A stretch of 64,000 nucleotides of DNA from Salinibacter ruber DSM 13855 (GCF_000013045.1 NC_007677.1:496001-560000); one strand, 5' to 3'. Positions 16,684-24,917 are shown, counted from the stretch's first letter. The notes: generated from the letters alone by a model not told the origin. Numbers and translations: made by a program.

Positions 16684-19623
16684 ATGATGTCTTCGTCTCG
16701 ACGCTCGTTCATGGCCGCGGGGCTCGTGGTCGTTCTCGCGGTCGCCGCTCTAATTTTTGGGGCGCCGGGCCCGGTCCCCCTCTCGGCGGGGTCCTCGATG
16801 TCGGATCGGGGGGCTGCGGACACGGCGGAGGCCCCGCCCAAATCGAGCTGGGCCGGGCGCCAGTTTCGGGACATGACGCTCGACGAGAAGATCGCGCAGC
16901 TCTTCGTGGTCCGGATCGACGGGGAATTCCAAAACGCGAACACCCCCTCGTACCGCGAGACCGTCGCGCTCGTCGAGGAGTTTGGGGCGGGCGGGCTCAT
17001 CTTTGGGCCGGGCACGCCGATGACCCAGATTGCGATGGCCAACGACCTGCAGGCGAAGGCCGAACGGCCCCTCCTCGTGGCGCAGGACACGGAGTGGGGC
17101 GTGGGCATGCGCATCGACGCGGCCACCTCGTTCCCGCCGGCCATGGCGATCGGGGCCACGCGGGACGCGTCCCACGCCTACCGGGTGGGCTACGCAACGG
17201 CCCGGGAGGCCCGTGCGCTCGGCGTGCACCAGCTCTACGCGCCGGTGGCGGACGTCAACAACAACCCCAAGAACCCCATCATCAACGTCCGCTCGTTCGG
17301 CGAGTCGCCCTCCCTGGTGGGGACCATGGCGTCGGCCTTCACCCGGGGGGCGCAGCGCGGCGGCACCCTCGCGACGGTGAAACACTTTCCCGGCCACGGC
17401 GACACGGACGTCGATTCGCACATCAACCTGCCGGTCCTTCGGTTCGACCGAAGCCGCCTCGACTCCCTCGAACTGCCGCCGTTCCGGCAGGCCTTCGACG
17501 CGGGCGTGCGGAGCGTCATGACCGGCCACCTCGCCCTCCCCGAAATTGCGGCGGACAGCGTGCCGGCCACCCTCTCCCGCCCCCTGACGCACGGCCTTCT
17601 ACGGGAGGAGCTCGGGTTCGACGGACTCGTGGTGACCGACGCCCTGAACATGCAGGCCGTCACCCGCACGTTTGGCGTCGGCGAGACGGCGGTGCGCGTG
17701 CTGGAGGCGGGGGCGGACCTCGTGCTCATGTCCACCAACCCGCACGCGGCACACCAGGCGGTCCGGCAGGCGGTGACCAGCGGGCGCATCGACACGACCG
17801 AGATCAACGACTCGGTGCGGCGGCTCCTGAGGGTGAAGCAGGACCTCCGCCTCCACGAGACGCGGCGGGTCTCGCTCGACACGACCCGGCACCGCGTGGC
17901 GCAGCGGTCCCACGAGGTGCTGGCCCGCACGGTGGCCCGCGAGTCGCTCACGCTCCTCGCCAACGCGGATTCCCTGCTGCCCCTCACGCCGCCGGAGCAG
18001 CACGACGCCCTCGTCGTCACGCTCAGTGACAGCGAGTATCCGGGAACGGGCGACACGTTTGTCGACCGGCTCCGGGCCCAGCCCGCCATCGAAACCCTCG
18101 ACACGCGTCGTCTCGACCCGCGCTCCGACTCGACGGACGTAAACGACCACCTGGCGGACGCCGCAGACTACGACGTCGTGGTCGTGCCGTCTTTTCTCCG
18201 CGTGCAGGCGTGGAGTGGGTCCATCGGCCTCAGCGACATGCACCACGACTTCCTCGAGGACCTGGCGGGCACGGACACGCCGGTCGCGTTCGTAGCCTTC
18301 GGCAACCCCTACGCCCCGACGGGCTTAGAGCCCGCCCCGGACGCCATCCTGGCCGCCTACGGCTCCGGCGAGGCGTCGCAGCGGGCCGCCGCGCAGGCGC
18401 TCGGGGGCGGCGCCGGCACGCCGGGGCGCCTGCCCGTCACCATTCCGGGGGTGGCCGAGAAGGGAGAAGGGCGTCGGCTCGCCCCGGTCGCGCCCCGTGA
18501 GGGCCCCCCTGAATCGGTGGGCATGGACGGCGCGCAGCTTGCCCGCCTCGACACGCTGCTCCGCTCGGCCATGCTCGACGGCGCGTTTCCGGGCGCCGCC
18601 GTGGCCGTGGGGCGCGGGCCGGCCCTCGCGCGGCTCGACGCCTACGGCTACCATACCTACGACGAGACGAAACCGGTCCAGACGGGCACCCAGTACGACC
18701 TCGCCTCGCTCACGAAGGTGGTGGCCACCACCACCGCCGTCATGAAGCTCTACGAGGCCGACTCGCTGGAACTGGACGCCCCGGTCGCCCGGTACCTCCC
18801 CGACTTCGCCCAGAACGGCAAGGAGGCGGTCACCGTGCGCCAACTGCTTACCCACTCGTCGGGCCTGAAGCCGTACCTGGACCCCGACGAGCGCGGCCCG
18901 ACGCGCGCGGCGCTCCTCGACACCCTCATGGCGCAGCCGCTCACGTACACGCCCGGCACCCGGTCCACCTACAGCGGGCTCAACGCGATTGCGCTCATGC
19001 GCATCGTGGAAACGATTAGCGGCCGGCCGTTCGATGCGTTCTGCCGAACGCACATCTTCGAGCCGCTCGGGATGGACCAGACGGGGTTCTACGACACCGA
19101 TGTCACCCGGGCGTGGGTGGCGCCCACGACCGACACCGCGGGCACGCGGCGCCGCGGAAGCGTCCACGACCCGATGGCCCGCGACATGGATGGGGTCTCG
19201 GGGAACGCGGGGCTCTTCTCGACGGCCGCCGATCTGGCCCGCTTCGGGTACATGCTGACCCACGAGGGGCGAATCGATGGACGACAGTTCCTGGAGCCGA
19301 AGACGATCGAGACGTTCACCGCCCAGGCCGACGTGCCGGGCAGTACTCGGGCCCTCGGGTGGGACACCAAAAGTGCGGAGGGATACTCCTCGGCCGGGGA
19401 CGAATTTTCGGCAGCGAGCTTCGGGCACACCGGCTACACGGGCACCTCGTTCTGGGTCGATCCGGCGGAGGACCTCTTCTTCGTCCTGCTCACGAACCGC
19501 GTGTACCCGGACGACACCGCCGATCGAATCACGCAGGTGCGTCCGCGGGCGGCCGACATCGTGCACCGCGCGATCGACGGGCCGCCCCGCCCGCTGCTTC
19601 CCGGCCCCGCGCCGGAACAGTGA
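16684..19623 (+). CDS. NagZ-type GH3 beta-N-acetylglucosaminidase fused to a beta-lactamase-like serine hydrolase
   Basis: The protein has 979 residues and starts with an N-terminal signal or anchor segment (about 9-27). The GH3 N-terminal barrel spans about 55-400 with the NagZ signature KHFPGHGDTDVDSH near residue 232, whose His/Asp act as catalytic acid/base, and the nucleophile Asp in VVTDALNM near 316. A GH3 C-terminal domain follows (about 420-600). Residues 615-970 form a class C beta-lactamase/PBP-like domain: SxxK in SLTKV near 675, YSGLN in the Y-x-N position near 763, and GHTGYTG near 914 in place of KTG. This fusion occurs in other Bacteroidota. It would remove GlcNAc from muropeptides or chitooligosaccharides while the second domain acts on a peptide or ester bond. 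Confidence 0.9.
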   Translation: MMSSSRRSFMAAGLVVVLAVAALIFGAPGPVPLSAGSSMSDRGAADTAEAPPKSSWAGRQFRDMTLDEKIAQLFVVRIDGEFQNANTPSYRETVALVEEFGAGGLIFGPGTPMTQIAMANDLQAKAERPLLVAQDTEWGVGMRIDAATSFPPAMAIGATRDASHAYRVGYATAREARALGVHQLYAPVADVNNNPKNPIINVRSFGESPSLVGTMASAFTRGAQRGGTLATVKHFPGHGDTDVDSHINLPVLRFDRSRLDSLELPPFRQAFDAGVRSVMTGHLALPEIAADSVPATLSRPLTHGLLREELGFDGLVVTDALNMQAVTRTFGVGETAVRVLEAGADLVLMSTNPHAAHQAVRQAVTSGRIDTTEINDSVRRLLRVKQDLRLHETRRVSLDTTRHRVAQRSHEVLARTVARESLTLLANADSLLPLTPPEQHDALVVTLSDSEYPGTGDTFVDRLRAQPAIETLDTRRLDPRSDSTDVNDHLADAADYDVVVVPSFLRVQAWSGSIGLSDMHHDFLEDLAGTDTPVAFVAFGNPYAPTGLEPAPDAILAAYGSGEASQRAAAQALGGGAGTPGRLPVTIPGVAEKGEGRRLAPVAPREGPPESVGMDGAQLARLDTLLRSAMLDGAFPGAAVAVGRGPALARLDAYGYHTYDETKPVQTGTQYDLASLTKVVATTTAVMKLYEADSLELDAPVARYLPDFAQNGKEAVTVRQLLTHSSGLKPYLDPDERGPTRAALLDTLMAQPLTYTPGTRSTYSGLNAIALMRIVETISGRPFDAFCRTHIFEPLGMDQTGFYDTDVTRAWVAPTTDTAGTRRRGSVHDPMARDMDGVSGNAGLFSTAADLARFGYMLTHEGRIDGRQFLEPKTIETFTAQADVPGSTRALGWDTKSAEGYSSAGDEFSAASFGHTGYTGTSFWVDPAEDLFFVLLTNRVYPDDTADRITQVRPRAADIVHRAIDGPPRPLLPGPAPEQ

Positions 19624-19804
19624 CGTTGCGACTGCGGGGGGGCGACCCCTAGGGGCGCGGCTCCGGTGTTGGACGGCGGCTCAATGGGAAAAACGGCGAC
19701 TTGAGAGACGGCCGGCGGAGGAGCCCGCCTGGAACCGGTCCCTGTTTTGCTTTCCGTTCCCGCCCAGGCCGGCCGAGACGGCCCTTTGAGCGAAAGGGGG
19801 GGGT

Positions 19805-19816
19805 GGAACCGCTTCC
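19805..19816. promoter_or_regulatory. Putative LacI-family operator before the kinase gene (GGAACCGCTTCC)
   Basis: This is the clearest copy of the motif, extended to 14 bp by flanking T and A (19804-19817). It lies in a 342-bp gap without a gene. Its centre is about 45 bp upstream of a TATACT box. Confidence 0.7.
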
Positions 19817-19832
19817 ATCTTCCACGGGGGCG

Positions 19833-19861
19833 TTCCAGTTCTATGCCCCAGTGCCTATACT
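19833..19861 (+). promoter_or_regulatory. Predicted promoter of the BadF-type kinase gene
   Basis: A weak -35 (TTCCAG, 19833-19838) and a strong -10 (TATACT, 19856-19861) are separated by 17 bp. The -35 begins 16 bp after the operator, as at the CBM9-like gene. A start near 19868 would leave a leader of about 98 nt. Confidence 0.5.
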
Positions 19862-19965
19862 GACCCCCGTTGTAACAGAACCGTTGACTAGACGGTGGCT
19901 GTGGGCGGAGCGCCCGCACGCACCCCGCATCTCATTTTCGACACTGGCCCTCTCTCCCTCTCTCC

Positions 19966-20880
19966 GTGTCTGCCAATCCCTTCTTCGTCGGCCTTGACGC
20001 CGGTGGCTCCACGACGCTGTTGCTCGCCGAGTGCGAGGAGTGTCCGGGACGGATCGACCGTCATGGACCCGCCGCCAACCCGCAGCGGGTCGGGATGGAC
20101 CAGTCGGTCCAGGTGCTGTCCGCCCTGGTAAAAAAAACCCTTCGGGCCCAACGGCCCGTCGATCACCTGTCGGTCTGTGCGGGCGTGGCCGGGGCCGGCC
20201 GCCCCGACGAGCAGCAGGCCCTCGCCGACCGGCTCCGCCGAACACTTGGGGACGACGCCCGGTCGGTCTCCGTTGAGGTCGTGCATGACGCCTGCATTGC
20301 CCTGGACGCGGCCTTCGGTGCGGAGAGCGGGCTCGTGGTCATTGCGGGCACCGGCTCCGTCGTGCTGGCCCGGACGCGGGGGGGAACGGCCCGTCGGGTT
20401 GGGGGGTGGGGGCACCTTCTGGGGGATCCCGGCAGCGGGTACGCCGTGGGCCAGGCGGGCCTGCGGGCCGTCGCGGAGGCCCTCGACGGCGGGGCCGACA
20501 CGATCCTGCGCCCCCGCGTCGCGGAGGAGTACGGCGTCGACGAACGGGCCGCCCTCATTCATTGGGTGTACCAGGACCGGCCCCCTCTCCAGGACGTGGC
20601 GCCGCTCGTGATCGAGGCCTCGGCGGACGGGGACACGGTGGCGACGGACATTCTGACCGCTCAGGTGAACGAGCTGGTGCGCCAGGTCGAGTGGCTGCTT
20701 GGTGAGACGGACGACGTGGCCCCCCGCATTGCCCTGCTCGGGGGGATGCTCCAGAACGAGCACTACGCGGCGGCCCTCCGTCGCGCGCTTGCCGACCGGG
20801 TCCCGGACTGGTCCGTGGAGGTGCTCCGCCACGAGCCGGTCGTGGGGGCCCTGCGCCGTGCGCGCCGCCTGGACGAGTGA
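19966..20880 (+). CDS. BadF/BadG/BcrA/BcrD-type ATPase, probable N-acetylhexosamine kinase
   Basis: The protein has 304 residues from GTG 19966. The ASKHA (actin-like) ATPase fold is shown by the phosphate-1 loop FVGLDAGGSTTLLL (7-20), VVHDACIALDAAF, the phosphate-2 loop VVIAGTGSVVLA (about 124-135) and the adenosine segment RIALLGGMLQNEHY. GWGHLLGDPGSGYAVG is the typical GlcNAc-kinase stretch. Family members phosphorylate GlcNAc, or MurNAc and GlcNAc (MurK). In this locus it would act in the cytoplasm on the monosaccharide released by the GH20 and GH3 enzymes. It has its own operator and promoter, so it is regulated with the SusCD genes although 10 kb away. Confidence 0.85.
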   Translation: MSANPFFVGLDAGGSTTLLLAECEECPGRIDRHGPAANPQRVGMDQSVQVLSALVKKTLRAQRPVDHLSVCAGVAGAGRPDEQQALADRLRRTLGDDARSVSVEVVHDACIALDAAFGAESGLVVIAGTGSVVLARTRGGTARRVGGWGHLLGDPGSGYAVGQAGLRAVAEALDGGADTILRPRVAEEYGVDERAALIHWVYQDRPPLQDVAPLVIEASADGDTVATDILTAQVNELVRQVEWLLGETDDVAPRIALLGGMLQNEHYAAALRRALADRVPDWSVEVLRHEPVVGALRRARRLDE

Positions 20881-21227
20881 GAAAATTCGACGCGTGCGCC
20901 CGGTGGGGGAGACGCACGACGGCGCCATCCGGTGCCCCTGGTCCGACGAGGGGGCGGTGGCACTGCCGACACGCGGGATGGCCTGCCACAGCGGCCACAA
21001 CGGGAGGCGTGCAGAACCGGCGTGAGCCCACCGGGCCCCACCGCCCAGTCCGCCGTGTGGTGCCGCGGCGTGCAGGCGCGCGAGTCAGAGTCGGGCGGAG
21101 GAGGCTGGAGGGCGGCCAAGAGGATAGGAAGCCGCGTTCGCGCTTCTGCGCTCTCACCGTGACGTTGTCCGATGCGAGAAGAGCCCCGCGTCCATCGCTC
21201 CTGAGTTTCCACGTGCCGCTCCGGCCT
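20881..21227. other. Intergenic region, 347 bp
   Basis: Spacer between the kinase and the second symporter. An open frame runs through it joined to the symporter, but its predicted residues (Arg/Pro/Gly-rich, no hydrophobic pattern) do not look coding. I see no operator copy and no terminator. Confidence 0.4.
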
Positions 21228-22781
21228 ATGCTTACGACGCTCGATTTCGTCGTCCTGACGGTGTACCTGCTCGGCGTGGCGGCCTTTGGCGTCTGGGCGG
21301 GCGGGGCCCAGGAGTCCACCGAAGATTACTTTCTCGGGGGGCGGGACCTGCCGTGGTGGGCGGTGTGCTTTTCCGTGGTGGCCACGGAGACGAGCACGCT
21401 TACGGTGGTGGGGGTGCCGGCCGTGGCGTACGGGGGCACGCTGACTTTCCTGCAGATTACGCTCGGGTACCTGGTGGGGCGCATTCTCGTCGGGGCGTAC
21501 GTCCTGCCCCGCTACTACGCGGGCCAGCTGGAGACGGCCTACGCGTTCCTTGGCGACCGCTACGGCTCCACGATGCAGGGGGCCGCGTCGGTCACGTTTC
21601 TGGGAACGCGCCTGCTGGCCGACGGCGTGCGTCTCTTCGCCACGGCCATCCCGCTGAAGGTGATTGCGAACATGTCGGGGGTGGACGCCACCTACTTCCA
21701 GATCATCCTGGTGATCGGCGTCGCGACGGCCGTCTACACGTTGGTGGGCGGCATCCGGGCGGTCGTGTGGATGGACGTGGTGCAGATGGGGCTCTACGTG
21801 GGCGGGGCGCTCGCGGCCATCGGCTTCCTGCTGGGCGACGTGCCGCCGGGGTGGTGGGGAAAGGCGGCGGCGGCCGGCAAAACCAATCTGATCGACCTCG
21901 GCCTGGATGCGTCGTTCGGGCGCTGGTGGACGCAGCCCTACACGCTGGGAACGGCCGTGGTCGGCGGGGCCATCTTCTCGATGGCCTCTCACGGCACCGA
22001 CCAGCTCATCGTGCAGCGCCTGCTGGCCTGCCGAAGCGAGGCGGACAGTCAGAAGGCGGTCGTCGGGAGTGCCCTCATCGTCATGGTGCAGTTTGCCCTC
22101 TTCCTGGGGGTGGGCCTGCTCCTCTGGGCCCACTACGACGGCGCGTCCGTCGAGGCACTCGGGCTCCAGCGGGGCGACGAGGTCTTTCCCAAGTACATCA
22201 TCGAGGGGCTGCCGGCAGGCCTCTCGGGACTCATCCTGGCCGGCATCGTGGCGGCGGCCATGAGTTCCCTCTCGTCGTCGCTCAACGCCCTGGCCTCCTC
22301 GTCGGTCAACGACCTCTACGAGCGCATCTCGGGCCACTCCATGAGCGCGGACCGGGGGCTGCGCGTCTCGCGGCTGCTTACGCTGTTCTGGGGCGTCGTC
22401 TTCATCGGCTTCGCGAGCCTCTTCCAGGACAGCAGCAACCCCGTCGTGGAGCTGGGCCTATCGATCGCCTCGTTCACGTACGGGGGACTGCTCGGCGCCT
22501 TCCTGCTCGGCCTGTGGCACCGCGGCACGCGTCAGGTCGACGCGCTCGTGGCGTTCGTCGTCTCGATTGGCGTGATGGTGCTCGTCATTTTCGGCGTGTG
22601 GCACAGCCCCACGGAGGGGTGGCTCTTTGTGCTGAACCCGTCGGACGCCCGCGTGGAGGCGGCGAACCTGCGCACGATCGGCTGGCCCTGGTACACGGCC
22701 CTGGGCACCGCCGTCAACCTGGTGATTGGCAGCGTGCTGGCCCTCCGCCACCGAGACGCCACTAAAGAAGGGGCCGAGTAG
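21228..22781 (+). CDS. Sodium:solute symporter (SSS family), second copy
   Basis: The protein has 517 residues. ATG 21228 was chosen because the first helix (LDFVVLTVYLLGVAAFGVWA) begins right after it. SSS features include EDYFLGGRDLPWWAVCFSVV (about residues 31-50), ETSTLTVVGVPAVAY, and AAAMSSLSSSLNALASSSV, the conserved Ser-rich segment of the Na2 site. Thirteen or so helices fit the family. It is clearly diverged from the first copy at 14792-16636 and is closer to the sugar/sialate-type symporters, so the two may take different sugars (for example GlcNAc and MurNAc or chitobiose). The kinase gene lies just upstream, fitting an import-then-phosphorylate pair. Confidence 0.88.
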   Translation: MLTTLDFVVLTVYLLGVAAFGVWAGGAQESTEDYFLGGRDLPWWAVCFSVVATETSTLTVVGVPAVAYGGTLTFLQITLGYLVGRILVGAYVLPRYYAGQLETAYAFLGDRYGSTMQGAASVTFLGTRLLADGVRLFATAIPLKVIANMSGVDATYFQIILVIGVATAVYTLVGGIRAVVWMDVVQMGLYVGGALAAIGFLLGDVPPGWWGKAAAAGKTNLIDLGLDASFGRWWTQPYTLGTAVVGGAIFSMASHGTDQLIVQRLLACRSEADSQKAVVGSALIVMVQFALFLGVGLLLWAHYDGASVEALGLQRGDEVFPKYIIEGLPAGLSGLILAGIVAAAMSSLSSSLNALASSSVNDLYERISGHSMSADRGLRVSRLLTLFWGVVFIGFASLFQDSSNPVVELGLSIASFTYGGLLGAFLLGLWHRGTRQVDALVAFVVSIGVMVLVIFGVWHSPTEGWLFVLNPSDARVEAANLRTIGWPWYTALGTAVNLVIGSVLALRHRDATKEGAE

Positions 22782-22955
22782 GGCCCCCGTGGACCGGCAC
22801 AATGTGGAACGGCTGCAACAATCTGCGGGGGGCGGATCCTCTGTGTGTCGACTGCCGTAACGGAGTCGGAACGATAAGACAGTTCCTCAAAAGCAGTGGG
22901 CTCGTTCTCCTATCTGCTTCCCGCACATTGCGTCTCCCAGAATCCCGATCGGTTC

Positions 22956-23126
22956 ATGACCAACAGCAAAGGGTGGATTTTTGCCGCCGGTGTCGTGGCG
23001 CTCGCCCTCTCCCTTTATCTCTGGTTCAGCGGCAGCGATCAAGCCGCAATCTTCGTGGGCCTATGGGTCCCGTCGCTCTGGATTTTAGCTGATCTCGTTG
23101 ACCAGGCCGAGACCGCCGCTGCTTAA
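22956..23126 (+). CDS. Small two-helix membrane protein
   Basis: The protein has 56 residues from ATG 22956 (MTNSKGWIFAAGVVALALSL). Two hydrophobic stretches (about 7-24 and 29-46) predict two transmembrane helices, with a short acidic tail (DLVDQAETAAA). Its stop overlaps the start of the next gene by one base (TAATG), a sign of translational coupling. No family recognised. Confidence 0.55.
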   Translation: MTNSKGWIFAAGVVALALSLYLWFSGSDQAAIFVGLWVPSLWILADLVDQAETAAA

Positions 23127-23365
23127 TGAAGGTACTCGTCGAGTACTTCGGAATGTTCATTTTCGCGTTCGTCGTCTTCGTGGGGGGGCTCGTGGCCCTT
23201 CCGGAGATCGGGGCCCCTGAGACCTCACTCGGGGAGATGGGAGGGCTTGCCCTGGCGTTTATCGTGATCGCAGGGGGCTTCTCCTGGTTCTACAGCGCCG
23301 AGTTGCCGTCGGGGACCCAGAGGCCGCCCGGCCGGCGGTCACGGTCGGACGAACCGCCGCGGTAG
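23126..23365 (+). CDS. Small two-helix membrane protein, coupled to the preceding one
   Basis: The protein has 79 residues. Helices are predicted at about 7-26 and 38-56 (GGLALAFIVIAGGFSWFY), followed by a basic, Arg/Pro-rich cytoplasmic-type tail (TQRPPGRRSRSDEPPR). It begins inside the stop codon of the upstream small membrane protein, so the two products are probably made in similar amounts and may act together. It ends 3 bp before a convergent gene. Function unknown. Confidence 0.6.
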   Translation: MKVLVEYFGMFIFAFVVFVGGLVALPEIGAPETSLGEMGGLALAFIVIAGGFSWFYSAELPSGTQRPPGRRSRSDEPPR

Positions 23366-23368
23366 ACG

Positions 23369-23638
23369 CTAGTCCGTGTCGCCGGTCTCGACCCCCAGCA
23401 TGAACTCCTCGCCACAGAAGTCGCACCGCAACTCGATGGCCTTCTGGGGGCCGCCCTCCATGCCCGTCTTCTGAAACTCCGGCGAGCCGTCCGGGCGGGT
23501 CGTCTTGGGGGTGACGTCGTTGAAGGTAAAGTCCCCGGTGAGAACATTCGCGTGCCCGACGGTCCGCTCACACTCCGGGCACGAGAAGGGCTGCCGCGCA
23601 GACCCGTCGCCGGTTGAGGACTGTTCAGGAAGCTCCAT
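23369..23638 (-). CDS. Small zinc-ribbon-like protein
   Basis: The protein has 89 residues from ATG 23638 (MELPEQSSTG); an upstream ATG at 23716 would add 26 residues without obvious merit. Two Cys pairs, CPEC near residue 20 and CDFC near residue 72, would bind one zinc ion. The stretch between them is hydrophilic. It could bind nucleic acid or serve as a small adaptor. The next gene on the same strand starts about 470 bp upstream of this start and ends about 100 bp before it. Family not recognised. Confidence 0.5.
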   Translation of the reverse strand: MELPEQSSTGDGSARQPFSCPECERTVGHANVLTGDFTFNDVTPKTTRPDGSPEFQKTGMEGGPQKAIELRCDFCGEEFMLGVETGDTD

Positions 23639-23741
23639 GGAGGGAAGGGGAAGATTCGAGAGGGCGGGGAACGGCGGCACGAGCAGCTGCAGGGCGAAGC
23701 CTCGAACGGCTCGCATGCCGTCGACTGCAAGAGGGGGGCGG

Positions 23742-24107
23742 TTAGAAGTGCGGGTGGAGCTGGTCGTGGCCTTCGGACGGAACGCCGAGCTCCGCCGTGT
23801 TCTGCGTGCCCAGGTGAGGCACCTTGCTCACACTGACGGGGAGCGCCGAGATGGGCTCGTCGACGCCCTCGAGGTGGAGGGTCATGCGGGCCGGGTCCAC
23901 GTCCAGGAGGGCGTCCTGGAGAGCGTCGGCAAGGGCGGTGCTGTCGGGGGCGAGGGTTAGGCGGACCGAGTAGCCCTTCGGACGGTCGATGGCGTCGTCC
24001 GGATGGGGGGTAGCGGCGAGCACGCCCTCGTCGACGGCGTCGGTGATATCGGTGTACGAGTCGGCCGATGCACGTTTCCACTTGGCCTGTTGGATGGAGC
24101 GGGGCAT
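23742..24107 (-). CDS. Hypothetical protein, 121 residues
   Basis: This is an acidic soluble protein starting at ATG 24107 (MPRSIQQAKWKRASADSYTD). It has no signal peptide, no transmembrane segment and no cysteines. The middle (VRLTLAPDSTALADALQDAL) reads like a small alpha/beta domain. It lies downstream of the tRNA gene on the same strand and upstream of the zinc-ribbon gene. No family recognised. Confidence 0.5.
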   Translation of the reverse strand: MPRSIQQAKWKRASADSYTDITDAVDEGVLAATPHPDDAIDRPKGYSVRLTLAPDSTALADALQDALLDVDPARMTLHLEGVDEPISALPVSVSKVPHLGTQNTAELGVPSEGHDQLHPHF

Positions 24108-24186
24108 GGGCGACCGCGCTGATGCGAAAGAGGACCAGAGAGGCGTTGTGCCCGGAGGGCCTCGTGGCGCCGTCGGGCACGAGGGG

Positions 24187-24260
24187 TGGGCCCGGCAGGG
24201 CTCGAACCTGCGACCAGCCGATTATGAGTCGGCGGCTCTAACCAACTGAGCTACGGGCCC
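24187..24260 (-). tRNA. tRNA with CAU anticodon (probably tRNA-Ile2; elongator Met possible)
   Basis: On the minus strand a full cloverleaf is present: acceptor stem GGGCCCG/CGGGCCC, D-arm GCTCAGTTGGTTAGAGC, anticodon loop CTCATAA (anticodon CAT), T-arm GCAGGTTCGAGCCCTGC, discriminator A. The acceptor begins with a G-C pair, so it is not the initiator tRNA. The anticodon arm and variable region (GACTCATAATCGGCTGGTCGC) look more like tRNA-Ile2, whose C34 is changed to lysidine, than elongator Met. The 3' CCA is not encoded. Confidence 0.9.
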
Positions 24261-24446
24261 CGGTCACCGTAGCTGTGCCCACGAAGTGGGGCCCAGTGGG
24301 TTCCGTTTTCCCGGGGCACGGGCGCACACGGGCCGTAAGAATTCGCCGCCGATCCACGCGGCCCATGCAACACGGGGGTGGGCGACCAATAGGGATACTG
24401 TCGTACGCACTCGGATCTCTTTCCCACAACCGTTCTTTCGCCCCTC

Positions 24447-24917
24447 ATGAAGTGGAACAGCGCCAAAGACTTGATGACGGCGGACGTGCAGACCGTTGAT
24501 GCCAGCTGGCCGATCGACCGGGTCGCCCAGTTCTTGACCGACCACGGCATCTCCGGTGCGCCCGTCGTGAAGGACGACCAGCTCGTGGGCGTGATTTCCC
24601 TGACGGACATCGCGCGTCACAACGGCACGGCGGGCGAGCCGGCCTCCGACCGGCCCGCCTCGTTTTACCGCTCGGAGCTTGAAACCGAGTACGCTGAGGA
24701 GGACCTCGAGAACCTACAGATCAGTGAGGGGGGCGAGACGACCGCCGAGCACGTCATGACCCCGCAGGTCTACGACGTAAACGAGCACACCTCCGTGCAG
24801 CAGGTGGCACAGGTAATGCACCGCGGGGGCATCCACCGCGTCTTCGTCACCACGAACGGAGAGGTGCGTGGCGTCATCACGGCGCTCGATATGCTGGAGG
24901 TCGTGGCGACGATGTAG
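24447..24917 (+). CDS. CBS-domain protein
   Basis: The protein has 156 residues: two CBS motifs and nothing else. The first runs about 7-55 (AKDLMTADVQTVDASWPIDR, then GISGAPVVKDDQLVGVISLT); the second about 100-155 (AEHVMTPQVYDVNEHTSVQQ, then GIHRVFVTTNGEVRGVITAL). Such stand-alone pairs bind adenine nucleotides and act as energy sensors. A hydrophilic linker (about 60-95) rich in Glu joins the motifs. It is divergent from the tRNA gene and convergent with the carboxypeptidase gene. The partner is unknown. Confidence 0.85.
   Translation: MKWNSAKDLMTADVQTVDASWPIDRVAQFLTDHGISGAPVVKDDQLVGVISLTDIARHNGTAGEPASDRPASFYRSELETEYAEEDLENLQISEGGETTAEHVMTPQVYDVNEHTSVQQVAQVMHRGGIHRVFVTTNGEVRGVITALDMLEVVATM

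Noticed and set aside
20877-21227. N-terminal extension of the second symporter
   Set aside because: The frame is open for 117 codons before ATG 21228, but the residues are Arg/Pro/Gly-rich with no helices, and the family starts at the first helix.
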